From contig JANXRO010000273.1 in NCBI GenBank assembly GCA_025356765.1, positions 1 through 22,091 on the forward strand: a stretch of 22,091 nt of DNA, given 5' to 3'. The position numbers and the translations under genes were made by a program. Below the pieces are notes generated by a model. It was given only the letters and a program-made list of their open reading frames with translations. It ran no database searches and was not told the DNA's origin. This stretch comes from Hyphomicrobiales bacterium. GTDB taxonomy: Bacteria; Pseudomonadota; Alphaproteobacteria; Rhizobiales; Aestuariivirgaceae. Shown here one piece after another: positions 15,603 to 22,091 of this stretch. Position 1 is the first letter of the stretch. Each line of letters begins with the position of its first letter.

Positions 15603-15941
15603 TTAGAGTGCGTCGTTGCCAGATTCGCCGGTGCGGATGCGGATAGCTTGTTCGATAGTGGAAATAAAGATCTTGCCATCACCAATGCGGCCAGTGCGGG
15701 CGGCATTTTGGATGGCTTCCACAGCCTTGTTCACCAAATCATCGGGCACAACAATTTCAAGCTTCACTTTGGGAAGAAAATCCACCACATACTCTGCCCC
15801 GCGATAAAGTTCGGTGTGGCCTTTCTGGCGGCCAAAGCCTTTTGCTTCAGTGACAGTGATGCCCTGAATGCCAACGGCTTGAAGTGCTTCTTTCACTTCA
15901 TCCAGCTTGAACGGCTTGATGACGGCTTCGATTTTTTTCAT
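15603..15941 (-). CDS. glnB: Nitrogen regulatory protein PII
   Basis: A 112-residue PII protein, full length. It starts MKKIEAVIKPFKLDEVKEAL; the T-loop has GHTELYRGAEYVVDFLPK with Tyr51, the uridylylation site used by GlnD; TGRIGDGKIFIS is the B-loop that binds ATP and 2-oxoglutarate. PII senses 2-oxoglutarate and energy charge and tunes glutamine synthetase adenylylation (GlnE) and the NtrB/NtrC system. Linkage to glnA favours GlnB over GlnK, which usually sits with amtB. AAGAAGAGG lies ahead of the ATG, and about 21 nt separates the ATG from the start predicted for the sigma-54 promoter at 15973-15988. Confidence 0.98.
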   Translation of the reverse strand: MKKIEAVIKPFKLDEVKEALQAVGIQGITVTEAKGFGRQKGHTELYRGAEYVVDFLPKVKLEIVVPDDLVNKAVEAIQNAARTGRIGDGKIFISTIEQAIRIRTGESGNDAL

Positions 15942-15972
15942 AAATGGGCCTCTTCTTGGTTCAGCGATAGAA

Positions 15973-15988
15973 TGCAGGGCGTGTGCCA
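15973..15988 (-). promoter_or_regulatory. Sigma-54 (-24/-12) promoter of glnBA
   Basis: The minus strand reads TGGCACACGCCCTGCA. This matches the sigma-54 consensus TGGCAC-N5-TTGCA at all but one position, with the invariant GG and GC doublets exactly 10 bp apart. Transcription would start near 15962, about 21 nt before the glnB ATG. Sigma-54 control of glnBA is established in rhizobia. Confidence 0.82.
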
Positions 15989-16022
15989 GTTAAGTGTTAT
16001 AATGATTCCAGCATCTTAGCAT

Positions 16023-16050
16023 GTTTTGATGTTTATTTGCGCATCAAAAC
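16023..16050. repeat. 9-bp inverted repeat upstream of the glnB promoter
   Basis: GTTTTGATG (16023-16031) and its exact complement CATCAAAAC (16042-16050) flank 10 bp. It lies between the sigma-54 promoter and the NtrC-like palindrome. It may be a further regulator site or help DNA bending. Confidence 0.5.
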
Positions 16051-16067
16051 TGCATAAAAAATATGCA
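16051..16067. promoter_or_regulatory. NtrC-like enhancer palindrome upstream of glnB
   Basis: TGCATAAAAAATATGCA has the TGC-N11-GCA frame of NtrC sites; with flanking bases the arms ACTGCATA/TATGCAGT are perfect over 8 bp (16049-16069). Its centre lies about 97 bp upstream of the predicted sigma-54 start, a normal enhancer distance. A second TGC-N11-GCA match (16038-16054) overlaps it. The inner bases are more AT-rich than the NtrC consensus. Confidence 0.6.
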
Positions 16068-16249
16068 GTAAGATTAAAACATGGGCACAGTTTTGTTGCG
16101 TCGATTTTGCAGTCGAATTTGGTCGGTTCAGCTTTAGCGCACAAAGCACAAGAGAGCTTCTGTCAAATCCATGAATGTTCTGAGCGGAACAATGCAAAGG
16201 CCTGGGCGTTTTCATGTCAGGCAACACCAATGTGAAACTTGAAAGGAAA

Positions 16250-16498
16250 ATGATGATGACACAACTTGAAAATGAACGCGATTATGAAGCACGTGTGCGT
16301 GCAACACGCGTGGGTTTAATGGATGATGAAACTGAACTCGATCGAACGGCGCCATTTGCCACAACCCAGCGCGATGTTCTCAGTCGCGGTGTTGTTAGAG
16401 GCCCAGATTTTGAAGGCTTGGATATTGTGGCCTTTTCGCTGGGTTCCCTGATGATGTTGGGGCCATTGGTGGCCTATGCAGTGGGATTGGGTGCTTGA
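16250..16498 (+). CDS. Small single-pass membrane protein, divergent from glnBA
   Basis: I do not recognise this protein of up to 82 residues. The N-terminal two thirds are charged and soluble (LENERDYEARVRATR, MDDETELDRTAP); the last 24 residues are hydrophobic (IVAFSLGSLMMLGPLVAYAVGL, 59-80) and should form one transmembrane helix ending at the C-terminus, as in a tail-anchored protein. Three ATGs in a row (16250, 16253, 16256) follow GAAAGGAAA; the second or third has the better spacing. It is transcribed away from glnB, sharing a 308-bp gap with the sigma-54/NtrC elements, and a hairpin terminator follows at 16592. Codon use resembles the neighbours, and together with the ribosome-binding site and terminator this argues for a real gene. 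Confidence 0.7.
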   Translation: MMMTQLENERDYEARVRATRVGLMDDETELDRTAPFATTQRDVLSRGVVRGPDFEGLDIVAFSLGSLMMLGPLVAYAVGLGA

Positions 16499-16591
16499 AG
16501 CTCTTAAAAGTGAATTCAGCCAACACGAACAGTCTTTAAGTTTCTTAGACTGGCGTACGCGTAAATCAGAATGTGTTTATCTGAGCATAAG

Positions 16592-16618
16592 CAGCGGTGC
16601 AAACGCATCGCTGTTTTT
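16592..16618 (+). terminator. Rho-independent terminator after the small membrane protein
   Basis: CAGCGGTGC (16592-16600) pairs with GCATCGCTG (16605-16613) around an AAAC loop, nine pairs including one G-U, followed by TTTTT. It separates the small gene from the phosphofructokinase gene, which must then have its own promoter between about 16619 and 16700. Confidence 0.78.
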
Positions 16619-16624
16619 GTGTCG

Positions 16625-16688
16625 TTGAAAGAGCTAAATCAGCTTTCAATCTGACAAGGCCTCTTGTAGAGAGCTTTTCATTCAGATT
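16625..16688 (+). repeat. Set of inverted repeats in the leader of the phosphofructokinase gene
   Basis: TTGAAAG/CTTTCAA (16625-16631 and 16643-16649) is followed by AATCTGA/TCAGATT (16648-16654 and 16682-16688), which encloses a smaller ACAAG/CTTGT. The last arm ends a few bases before the GAGGAG ribosome-binding site. No known riboswitch is recognised. Confidence 0.4.
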
Positions 16689-16704
16689 CTGAGGAGCGCA
16701 CATC

Positions 16705-17949
16705 ATGGCTAAAGCCGTCACAAAAAAACATAAGATTGCATTGCTGACAGCAGGCGGATTGGCCCCTTGTTTATCTGCTGCGGTTGGTGGATTGATTATG
16801 GAATATTCAAAAAAACTGCCTAAGGCGGAAATCATTGGATATCGCAACGGCTATATGGGTTTGCTCAAAGGCTGGTCGGTTAACGTAACTCCAGCGGTGC
16901 GCAAATCTGCGGCCATTATGCTAACCCATGGTGGTTCACCCATTGGCAACAGCCGTGTGAAACTGACCAATGTGAAAGATTGTATCAAGCGCGGCTTGGT
17001 GGTTGAGGGGCAAAACCCGCTTCATGTTGCAGCAGAGCAATTGGTGAAAGATGGTATTACTATTTTACATACGATTGGCGGCGATGATACCAACACCACT
17101 GCGGCGGATTTGGCGGCCTATTTGGCTTCGAATAATTATAACCTAACCGTTGTGGGGCTGCCCAAAACAATTGATAACGATGTCATTCCCATCAAGCAAA
17201 GTTTGGGCGCTGTGACTGCAGCAGAGCAGGGCGCTATTTTCTTTGAAAACTCAATCAATGAACAATCCACAAACCCGCGCATGCTGCTCATCCACGAAGT
17301 GATGGGGCGCAATTGCGGTTGGCTGACAGCGGCCACGGCAGATGTTTATCGCAAGCGTCTGAAGAAGCAAAAATTTGTGCCAGATTTTAACTTGTCGATG
17401 GCGCACAAAGACATTGATGCTGTTTACATTCCTGAATTGGCCATTGATCTTGAAGCAGAAGCCAAGCGCCTTAAAAAAGTGATGGATAGCAAAGATTGCG
17501 TGACCATTTTTCTAAGCGAAGGTGCGGGCGTTGAAGACATTGTTGCTGAAATGCAAGCCCGTGGCGAAGAGGCAGCGCGTGATGCGTTTGGCCATGTGAA
17601 GATTGATTTGATTAATCCCGGCCAATGGTTTGCAAAGCGCTTTGCCGAACTGGTCGGGGCTGAAAAAACTTTGGTGCAAAAGTCAGGTTATTTTGCACGG
17701 TCTTCAAAAGCCAATAAGGAAGATTTGGCACTGATTAAAAAGATGGTGTTGGAAGCCGTAAAAAATGGCCTTAAAGGCGTTTCCGGTGTGATCGGCAATG
17801 ATGAAGAAAAACGCGGCGCACCCCTGCGTGCTGTAGAGTTTCCGCGCATCAAAGGTGGTAAGAATTTCAACACCAATGAAAAGTGGTTTGGCCAAGTGCT
17901 TAAAGAAATCGGCCAACCAAAAGGAAAAGCAATCTCAGTTAAGCATTGA
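16705..17949 (+). CDS. pfp: Pyrophosphate-dependent 6-phosphofructokinase
   Basis: A 414-residue phosphofructokinase of the PPi-dependent group, which interconverts fructose 6-phosphate and fructose 1,6-bisphosphate reversibly with pyrophosphate instead of ATP. The diagnostic residues are GGDDTNTTA (125-133), with Asp128 where ATP enzymes have glycine, and PKTIDND (153-159), with the lysine typical of PPi enzymes. The substrate loop is HEVMGRNCGWL (197-207). The ATG at 16705 follows GAGGAG at good spacing. The cofactor choice is inferred from these positions and not proven. The gene is monocistronic: a terminator lies upstream and the next gene is convergent, 40 bp on, with an 8-bp inverted repeat (CTCTGGGC/GCCCAGAG at 17969-17976 and 18000-18007) at the junction. 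Confidence 0.93.
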   Translation: MAKAVTKKHKIALLTAGGLAPCLSAAVGGLIMEYSKKLPKAEIIGYRNGYMGLLKGWSVNVTPAVRKSAAIMLTHGGSPIGNSRVKLTNVKDCIKRGLVVEGQNPLHVAAEQLVKDGITILHTIGGDDTNTTAADLAAYLASNNYNLTVVGLPKTIDNDVIPIKQSLGAVTAAEQGAIFFENSINEQSTNPRMLLIHEVMGRNCGWLTAATADVYRKRLKKQKFVPDFNLSMAHKDIDAVYIPELAIDLEAEAKRLKKVMDSKDCVTIFLSEGAGVEDIVAEMQARGEEAARDAFGHVKIDLINPGQWFAKRFAELVGAEKTLVQKSGYFARSSKANKEDLALIKKMVLEAVKNGLKGVSGVIGNDEEKRGAPLRAVEFPRIKGGKNFNTNEKWFGQVLKEIGQPKGKAISVKH

Positions 17950-17989
17950 TCAGCGGAAGTTTAAGATACTCTGGGCATGCCTGTTCGAA

Positions 17990-18637
17990 TTAGCGCGCAG
18001 CCCAGAGCAGACCTCGCTCTACAATTGTTTTCATTTGCGGAACGGCAAATTCATCGGCCGTGTGACCCAGTGCTGAATAAAAAACCCGCGCCTTACCATA
18101 ACGCTTTTTCCACACAACGGGCATCACCACGCCTTTGATGAAATCGCAATGCGTGCCGTCAAATGTTGTTGTGGCAAGAATTTCCACGGCTGGATCATAG
18201 TGCATGTAATATTGCTCAGACGTATAATCAAAATCACCAATGCCCAGCATCACCGGGTCATTGGGTTTTGAAATATTGATACGGTAATCGATGATATTGC
18301 CGGGGTGAGAAACCCATTGGCCGCCCGTCATAAATTGGTATTCAGTTTCGTTACGAAATGAATCGCACATCAAGCCGTGAAAACCACCAAGGCCCACGCC
18401 GCCGCGCACAACATCACACAAATGGGCCACTTCTTCTTTGCCAATTGTCGACATGGTGATCATTGGCACAATAAGGCTCAGCGTTGTGATGGCAGGGTCT
18501 GCGAATGCGTTTGTCGATGTTTCCACGCGCACGTCAAAATTGTTCTGTTCCAATATTTCACGCACGACGTTGGCTGAACGTTCTGGCGTGTGGCCTTCCC
18601 AGCCGCCCCAAACAATAAGTGCTGTTTTCTTGGTCAT
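17990..18637 (-). CDS. ThuA-like domain protein
   Basis: A 215-residue protein that is essentially a single ThuA-like (class I glutamine amidotransferase-like fold) domain. Motifs: ALIVWGGWEGHTPE (6-19), GGFHGLMCDSFRNE (84-97), GGQWVSHPG (105-113) and VMPVVWKKRYGKARVFYSALGH (171-192, in two parts around WKK). The family is named for trehalose utilization in Sinorhizobium, where ThuA/ThuB lead to 3-keto sugars; the biochemical role of stand-alone members is poorly defined. No sugar-transport or dehydrogenase gene is adjacent. It follows hspQ by 1 bp, so the two share a transcript. No signal peptide is visible, so it should be cytoplasmic. The family call is firm; the substrate is unknown. Confidence 0.88.
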   Translation of the reverse strand: MTKKTALIVWGGWEGHTPERSANVVREILEQNNFDVRVETSTNAFADPAITTLSLIVPMITMSTIGKEEVAHLCDVVRGGVGLGGFHGLMCDSFRNETEYQFMTGGQWVSHPGNIIDYRINISKPNDPVMLGIGDFDYTSEQYYMHYDPAVEILATTTFDGTHCDFIKGVVMPVVWKKRYGKARVFYSALGHTADEFAVPQMKTIVERGLLWAAR

Positions 18638-18638
18638 C

Positions 18639-18980
18639 TTAATGCGCCCGCTTCGCTTTCAATGTGTAACGTTGCTGTTTTTTATCAAATCCGGTGAAAT
18701 AGTCGCTGATTTGTGGATGACGTATCGGATCATCATTTTCATCAACCAATAGGTTCTGTTCAGACACATAAGCCACATATTCGGAATCATCATTTTCAGC
18801 CAGCAGATGATAGAACGGTTGATCTTTTGAAGGCCGAACTTCGGGCGGAATTGACGTCCACCACTCTTCCGTGTTGTTGAACACGGGGTCCACGTCAAAA
18901 ATAACGCCGCGAAAAGAAAATAATCTGTGGCGCACCACTTGGCCAATATGGAACTTTGCTTCGTTACGAATATTCATCAT
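18639..18980 (-). CDS. hspQ: Heat shock protein HspQ (YccV/hemimethylated-DNA-binding fold)
   Basis: A 113-residue HspQ-family protein: AKFHIGQVVRHRLFSFRGVIFDVDP (8-32, in part) begins the small beta-barrel, then EEWWTSIPPEVRPSKDQPFYHLL (38-60) and YVAYVSEQNLL (68-78), the standard YccV pattern. In E. coli HspQ is heat-induced, influences DnaA levels and acts as a specificity factor for Lon protease. The frame is open to 19040, but homology starts at the ATG pair 18980/18977; AAAGGGC lies 9 nt before the first. The ribosome-binding site is within an AT-rich inverted repeat. It is the first gene of a pair with the ThuA-like gene. Confidence 0.9.
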   Translation of the reverse strand: MMNIRNEAKFHIGQVVRHRLFSFRGVIFDVDPVFNNTEEWWTSIPPEVRPSKDQPFYHLLAENDDSEYVAYVSEQNLLVDENDDPIRHPQISDYFTGFDKKQQRYTLKAKRAH

Positions 18981-18998
18981 ACAAAATTGCCCTTTTGT
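18981..18998 (-). promoter_or_regulatory. AT-rich hairpin over the hspQ ribosome-binding site
   Basis: On the minus strand ACAAAA-GGGCAA-TTTTGT directly precedes the hspQ ATG, with six pairs and the GGG of the ribosome-binding site in the loop. The stem is weak and might open with temperature. This is only a candidate thermometer. Confidence 0.3.
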
Positions 18999-19057
18999 GC
19001 ATAAATTTGCAAGTGTCGTTTGGATGCAGGCAACGCCCACTCACTTGGGGCTAAGTT

Positions 19058-20230
19058 TTATCGCATCGCGAATGGCAAACCCAAAGCGGGCGATAAGCCT
19101 TGCCGCATGGCCAATCCGCGTAAGGGTGAAAATTTGGCAATGGCGGCCAGCCCGCCTGCGCGCGCCATGTTAAAAGGCAGAAGCCCAGACAAAAGCGAGC
19201 GGTTGAGAAGTGCTACCATTTGCTGGCGTGGCAACACATCGGCCCGGCGCAAACCGTTATATTTCGTGCAAATGTTTTCGGCGCCTGCATCGGCAGAACC
19301 AATAATCAAATCTGCGGCTTGGGCGGCATCACGAAGCGATAGGTTCAACCCTTGGGCACCAATGGGGGGCAGAGCGTGGGCAGCTTCGCCAATTAAAATT
19401 GCCCGATTTTTTGCAAAAGATGTGGCACGCTGGCTTTGCATTTGAAATGTTTTGCGCGGGCCGATGTTGGAGATTTTCCCTAATAAGCCATGGCTTTCGA
19501 GTTGAATTTCTATTGCCAGTTGGTTGTCTGTCAGCGCCATCAATTCAGCCATGCGGGCAGGGCGTTCCATCCACACCAAGCTTGAACGATTGCCCGGCAA
19601 TGGAACTGTGGTGAAGGGGCCAGCGGATTTGTGAAATTCGGTTGAGATAAAATCATGGCGGACAGAATGTTCAAAACTTGTGGCCAAGGCCATTTGGTCA
19701 AACCGTTCGGTTTCAATGTCAAAGCCCAATTGTTCGCGAAGTTTTGATTTGGCACCATCAGCGATCAAAATAACCTCAGCGGTGAGCGTTTGGCCTGCGT
19801 CAGTCTTAACCGTGATCTGGCTTTCGCGGGTTTCAACGGATGCAGATGTACCTTCGATAAACACCACACCCAGTTCTTGGGCGCGGGCCTGCAACGCTGG
19901 AACCAATTTTGCTAAGGGAACATTCCAACCGAATTCTTCAAGGTTCATCTCCCGCGCGGAAAATTCAACGCGAGGGGCTGCAAACATATTTCCGGTGTCG
20001 TCAACCAAGTGAAGTTGTTTTAATGCCGCACAATGCGATTGCAAATCGCTCGGCCACAGACCAATAAATTTCAGCATCTGCATGGCGGGCTGCATCAAAG
20101 CGGTTGTGCGCGGGTCATCCACAAAAGGGGGGGCGATAATGGCGCATTTCACGCCATCTAAAGCCAGTAAAACTGCGGCACTTAATCCCGCAGGGCCGGC
20201 ACCCGATATGATTGCCTTAAAGTCTGTCAT
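19058..20230 (-). CDS. UbiH/UbiF/COQ6-family FAD-dependent hydroxylase
   Basis: A 390-residue flavoprotein monooxygenase of the ubiquinone-ring hydroxylase family. The FAD site is GAGPAGLSAAV (10-20); the second motif VILIADGAKSKLR (153-165) has Asp158-Gly159; the third, GEAAHALPPIGAQGLNLSLRD (281-301, in two parts around PPI), is typical of the group, with Glu in place of the usual Asp as often seen in alphaproteobacterial members. The expected reaction is NAD(P)H- and O2-dependent hydroxylation of a prenylated phenol at the membrane; the ring position cannot be read from sequence, so no symbol is given. The ATG at 20230 overlaps the GST stop as TGATG, so the genes are translationally coupled. 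Confidence 0.9.
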   Translation of the reverse strand: MTDFKAIISGAGPAGLSAAVLLALDGVKCAIIAPPFVDDPRTTALMQPAMQMLKFIGLWPSDLQSHCAALKQLHLVDDTGNMFAAPRVEFSAREMNLEEFGWNVPLAKLVPALQARAQELGVVFIEGTSASVETRESQITVKTDAGQTLTAEVILIADGAKSKLREQLGFDIETERFDQMALATSFEHSVRHDFISTEFHKSAGPFTTVPLPGNRSSLVWMERPARMAELMALTDNQLAIEIQLESHGLLGKISNIGPRKTFQMQSQRATSFAKNRAILIGEAAHALPPIGAQGLNLSLRDAAQAADLIIGSADAGAENICTKYNGLRRADVLPRQQMVALLNRSLLSGLLPFNMARAGGLAAIAKFSPLRGLAMRQGLSPALGLPFAMR

Positions 20231-20841
20231 CACACTTTCGGTGTTGTGTTTATCATGCTGCTGCGTTTTAAAAACGTGTCGTGAAATGCGGCAAGGTTGG
20301 GTCTGGCATTTCGCCAGTTCAAAGCCGCATGACGAAGGTCAATATAGCCCAACACAACTGACACTGCGATTGTGCCCAGTGTCACATCTTTGAAATGTTC
20401 GTGCCACTTGTTTTCAAGTTCATCAAGGCAGGCATTGATGCGCGCCTTCACGCGTTCGGCATACTCTGGCCAGCGATGGCCCTCGGGCCTAGCAAATGTT
20501 TCATAACGCAAGGCAACCGCAGCATCGCCCAAACCTTGGGCCAATGCCAGCAATGTTAACACATGGAAATGTTGGTTGCCTTCGTCTGGTAATAAGGATT
20601 TATTGCCCGCAACATGGCAAATGTATTCCATTATCACCCGACTGTCATAAATTGCGTGGCCGTGGTTGGTTTCCAAGATTGGGATTTTACCAATGGGTGA
20701 AAGTGCCGCCAAGGCCACGTTGATCTCGTGTGGTTTTGAACTGGCGCTCACCAGTTGCACGCGCTGCTCAATGCCCGCTTCAATGGCTGTGGCCATGCAC
20801 ATGCGCACGAAGGGCGATAAAAGATCACCGTGAAGTTTCAT
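20230..20841 (-). CDS. Glutathione S-transferase-like protein
   Basis: A 203-residue protein with GST architecture. The N-terminal thioredoxin-like domain starts MKLHGDLLSPFVRMCM, with Ser9 as a candidate thiol-activating residue, then ALSPIGKIPILE (46-57) with the cis-proline Pro54 and AIYDSRVIMEYI (63-74) with the glutathione-binding Asp-Ser. The C-terminal half is helical, with NWRNARPNLAAFHDTFLKR near the end in the typical GST position. It could detoxify electrophiles or reduce disulfides. It is the middle gene of a leftward operon: the ATG overlaps the amine oxidase stop by 4 bp (ATGA), and its stop overlaps the hydroxylase start. The position suggests handling of reactive products of the oxidase, but this is inference. 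Confidence 0.9.
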   Translation of the reverse strand: MKLHGDLLSPFVRMCMATAIEAGIEQRVQLVSASSKPHEINVALAALSPIGKIPILETNHGHAIYDSRVIMEYICHVAGNKSLLPDEGNQHFHVLTLLALAQGLGDAAVALRYETFARPEGHRWPEYAERVKARINACLDELENKWHEHFKDVTLGTIAVSVVLGYIDLRHAALNWRNARPNLAAFHDTFLKRSSMINTTPKV

Positions 20842-22091
20842 GGGGTTTTTCCTTCTGGCTGCAGTTGGCCTGGATTGAAGGTCATCGAGGGGTCTCTGTC
20901 AAAGAAAAAAGCGGGGCGAAGCGTCATTTCATGCCAGAATGTTGGAAGCAACGGAAAATCTTCAGGCCGGGGCGCATGCCTGAAACCCATGGTATACCAG
21001 ACCACCAAGTCTTCATTGTTGATGCTGCGTTTTTTGGCCACAAAAGCGGGCAGGCCTTCATCTTTGGTGGAAAGGTTGGGGTAAAGCCCGGCTGACCAAT
21101 CTTCACCTTCGGCATAGCGGCTGGCCCAAAGCGAATAGGCCGTAAAGCCGGCGCGGCGCTGCGGCGGATCAGCCTGATCAAGCACGGATGTAGCCTGATG
21201 ATGCGTTTCAATCCAATAGCTGGGGTTATATTTTAGGCCGGTTTTTTCATTGGGGTTGATCACCCGCCAGCTTTCGCCTGCAGACATGTGGTCTGTGCTG
21301 ATTGGTCCTTCGGCGGCATAGCGATCCGTTTTCATTGTCCACAATGATTTTCGCGTTTGGGCGTCTTTGATTGTGCCAGGAACGATGGTGTCTCTCACCA
21401 AAGCGTTCTGGGTTCCATCAATATCAAGATCAAGCCGGAATGAAAAATAATGGTCGTGGTTGGGTGCAATTGTATAGGGCGCAATCAACGCGCCATAACG
21501 CGTGGCCTCAGCAGCGGCAGGGTCTTCCATGTCTTTGGCTGTGGTTGATTTGATGGCGTCAAACCCGGTGGCGCCCACGCGCATGGTAATGTTGCCTTGG
21601 GGGGAAAACACATAATCCACCACATAATCATAATTGCCCAAGGTTGGAATGTGGCGCACCACAAGTTCGTTTTGGGCAATACCGTTGACTGTTTTTGAAC
21701 CTGAAGAATAATGCCGCCACGCGGGGTCTCCATTGGCGCGTTCAAACAGGCACAAAGCGCTGGGCCTTGTATAGGTTCCGCCCACATCATTGGGGAACGT
21801 AAGGTCCACCATAATGGCGTTAACCGGGCAATCAACGCCGGGCTTTAGCGATGAGATTAAATAGCCCAAGCCAAATTCGCCCGCATCCATAAAAGTGCGA
21901 TAGCTCCACGTGGGATCAGGATCCATATAGGGCACAAACATTTCAGCAATGTTCATTTGATAGGCAATGTCGCGCAATTTCTTGCCATCATTAAATCGCA
22001 CCAGATTTAAAATCAGTCCCGCCCGTTTATCGGCGCGCGCATGCATCGACCAATTGGCCCATTTGATATTGAGGTTGCCTGAAAGTTCAAT
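20838..22091 (-). CDS. Copper amine oxidase (primary-amine oxidase), C-terminal part, cut by window edge
   Basis: The frame is open to base 22091, so the N-terminus lies outside the window; 417 codons are present and cover most of the catalytic domain. Hallmarks: YRTFMDAGEFGLG, with the catalytic base Asp (codon 21887-21885); TLGNYDYVVDY, with the Asn-Tyr-Asp/Glu motif whose tyrosine (codon 21632-21630) is self-processed to topaquinone; NHDHYFSFRLDLD, the His-x-His copper ligands; and FWHEMTLRP, the third copper histidine. The enzyme oxidises primary amines to aldehydes, releasing ammonia and hydrogen peroxide. Secretion cannot be judged without the N-terminus. It is the most upstream gene seen of the oxidase/GST/hydroxylase operon, whose promoter is outside the window. 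Confidence 0.95.
   Translation of the reverse strand: MELSGNLNIKWANWSMHARADKRAGLILNLVRFNDGKKLRDIAYQMNIAEMFVPYMDPDPTWSYRTFMDAGEFGLGYLISSLKPGVDCPVNAIMVDLTFPNDVGGTYTRPSALCLFERANGDPAWRHYSSGSKTVNGIAQNELVVRHIPTLGNYDYVVDYVFSPQGNITMRVGATGFDAIKSTTAKDMEDPAAAEATRYGALIAPYTIAPNHDHYFSFRLDLDIDGTQNALVRDTIVPGTIKDAQTRKSLWTMKTDRYAAEGPISTDHMSAGESWRVINPNEKTGLKYNPSYWIETHHQATSVLDQADPPQRRAGFTAYSLWASRYAEGEDWSAGLYPNLSTKDEGLPAFVAKKRSINNEDLVVWYTMGFRHAPRPEDFPLLPTFWHEMTLRPAFFFDRDPSMTFNPGQLQPEGKTP

Noticed and set aside
16026..16235. Short overlapping reading frames on both strands in the glnB upstream gap
   Set aside because: They lack ribosome-binding sites, overlap the sigma-54/NtrC elements, and have no protein-like features.
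17969..18007. CTCTGGGC/GCCCAGAG inverted repeat as a two-way terminator between pfp and the ThuA-like gene
   Set aside because: The loop is 23 nt and there is no T-run on either strand, so it is not a convincing terminator.
1..22091. Defence islands, CRISPR arrays, toxin-antitoxin pairs, insertion sequences or prophage
   Set aside because: No spaced repeat arrays, transposase, integrase, nuclease or toxin-antitoxin genes were recognised; nearly every long frame is a housekeeping or metabolic gene.

Overview
The window looks like a chromosomal segment of an alphaproteobacterium, probably of the Hyphomicrobiales/Rhizobiales type. The grounds are gene families and gene order: a TolC-type outer-membrane factor, a PopZ/DUF2497 protein and valS in a row; a glnB-glnA pair behind a sigma-54 promoter; an AapJ-type general amino-acid binding protein; a UbiH/COQ6-family hydroxylase with a GEAAH motif; and HspQ. 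Coding density is very high and several junctions overlap (ATGA, TGATG). I see no insertion sequences, phage genes, CRISPR arrays or rRNA. The placement below class level is inference.

Layout. (1) 1-4010: cobalamin (corrin ring) genes. cobA, cobB and cobQ (cut by the window edge) run leftward; cbiD and cobK run rightward from a 22-bp divergent gap. (2) 4053-5075: a lone periplasmic amino-acid binding protein, convergent with (3) a leftward sulfur operon, 7727-5077: cysK, a secreted eight-cysteine protein of unknown function, and a 3-mercaptopyruvate sulfurtransferase. (4) 7783-8052: a strong terminator, tRNA-Asn(GTT) and tRNA-Cys(GCA), both leftward. (5) 8299-13376: tolC, popZ and valS rightward. 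(6) 13415-14026: a Tat-type secreted protein of unknown function, leftward. (7) 14083-16069: glnB-glnA leftward, with a terminator after glnA and, upstream of glnB, a sigma-54 -24/-12 element and NtrC-like palindromes. (8) 16250-17949: a small one-helix membrane protein with its own terminator, then a pyrophosphate-dependent phosphofructokinase, rightward. (9) 18980-17990: hspQ followed by a ThuA-like gene, leftward. (10) 22091-19058: a leftward operon of copper amine oxidase (5' end outside the window), a glutathione S-transferase-like protein and a UbiH-family hydroxylase.

How the genes work together. The best-supported regulatory logic is nitrogen control of glnBA: PII (Tyr51 uridylylation site) and glutamine synthetase (Tyr402 adenylylation site) behind a sigma-54/NtrC-type promoter. 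The sulfur operon pairs cysteine synthesis with a cysteine-derived sulfur transferase. The amine-oxidase operon would release ammonia, aldehyde and peroxide.

Most of the window is housekeeping. I did not find a clear new defence or mobile system. The most interesting unknowns are the eight-cysteine protein inside the cysK-sseA operon, the small membrane protein divergent from glnBA, the amine oxidase/GST/flavin hydroxylase operon, and several palindromes in leaders and promoters (tolC, pfp, hspQ).
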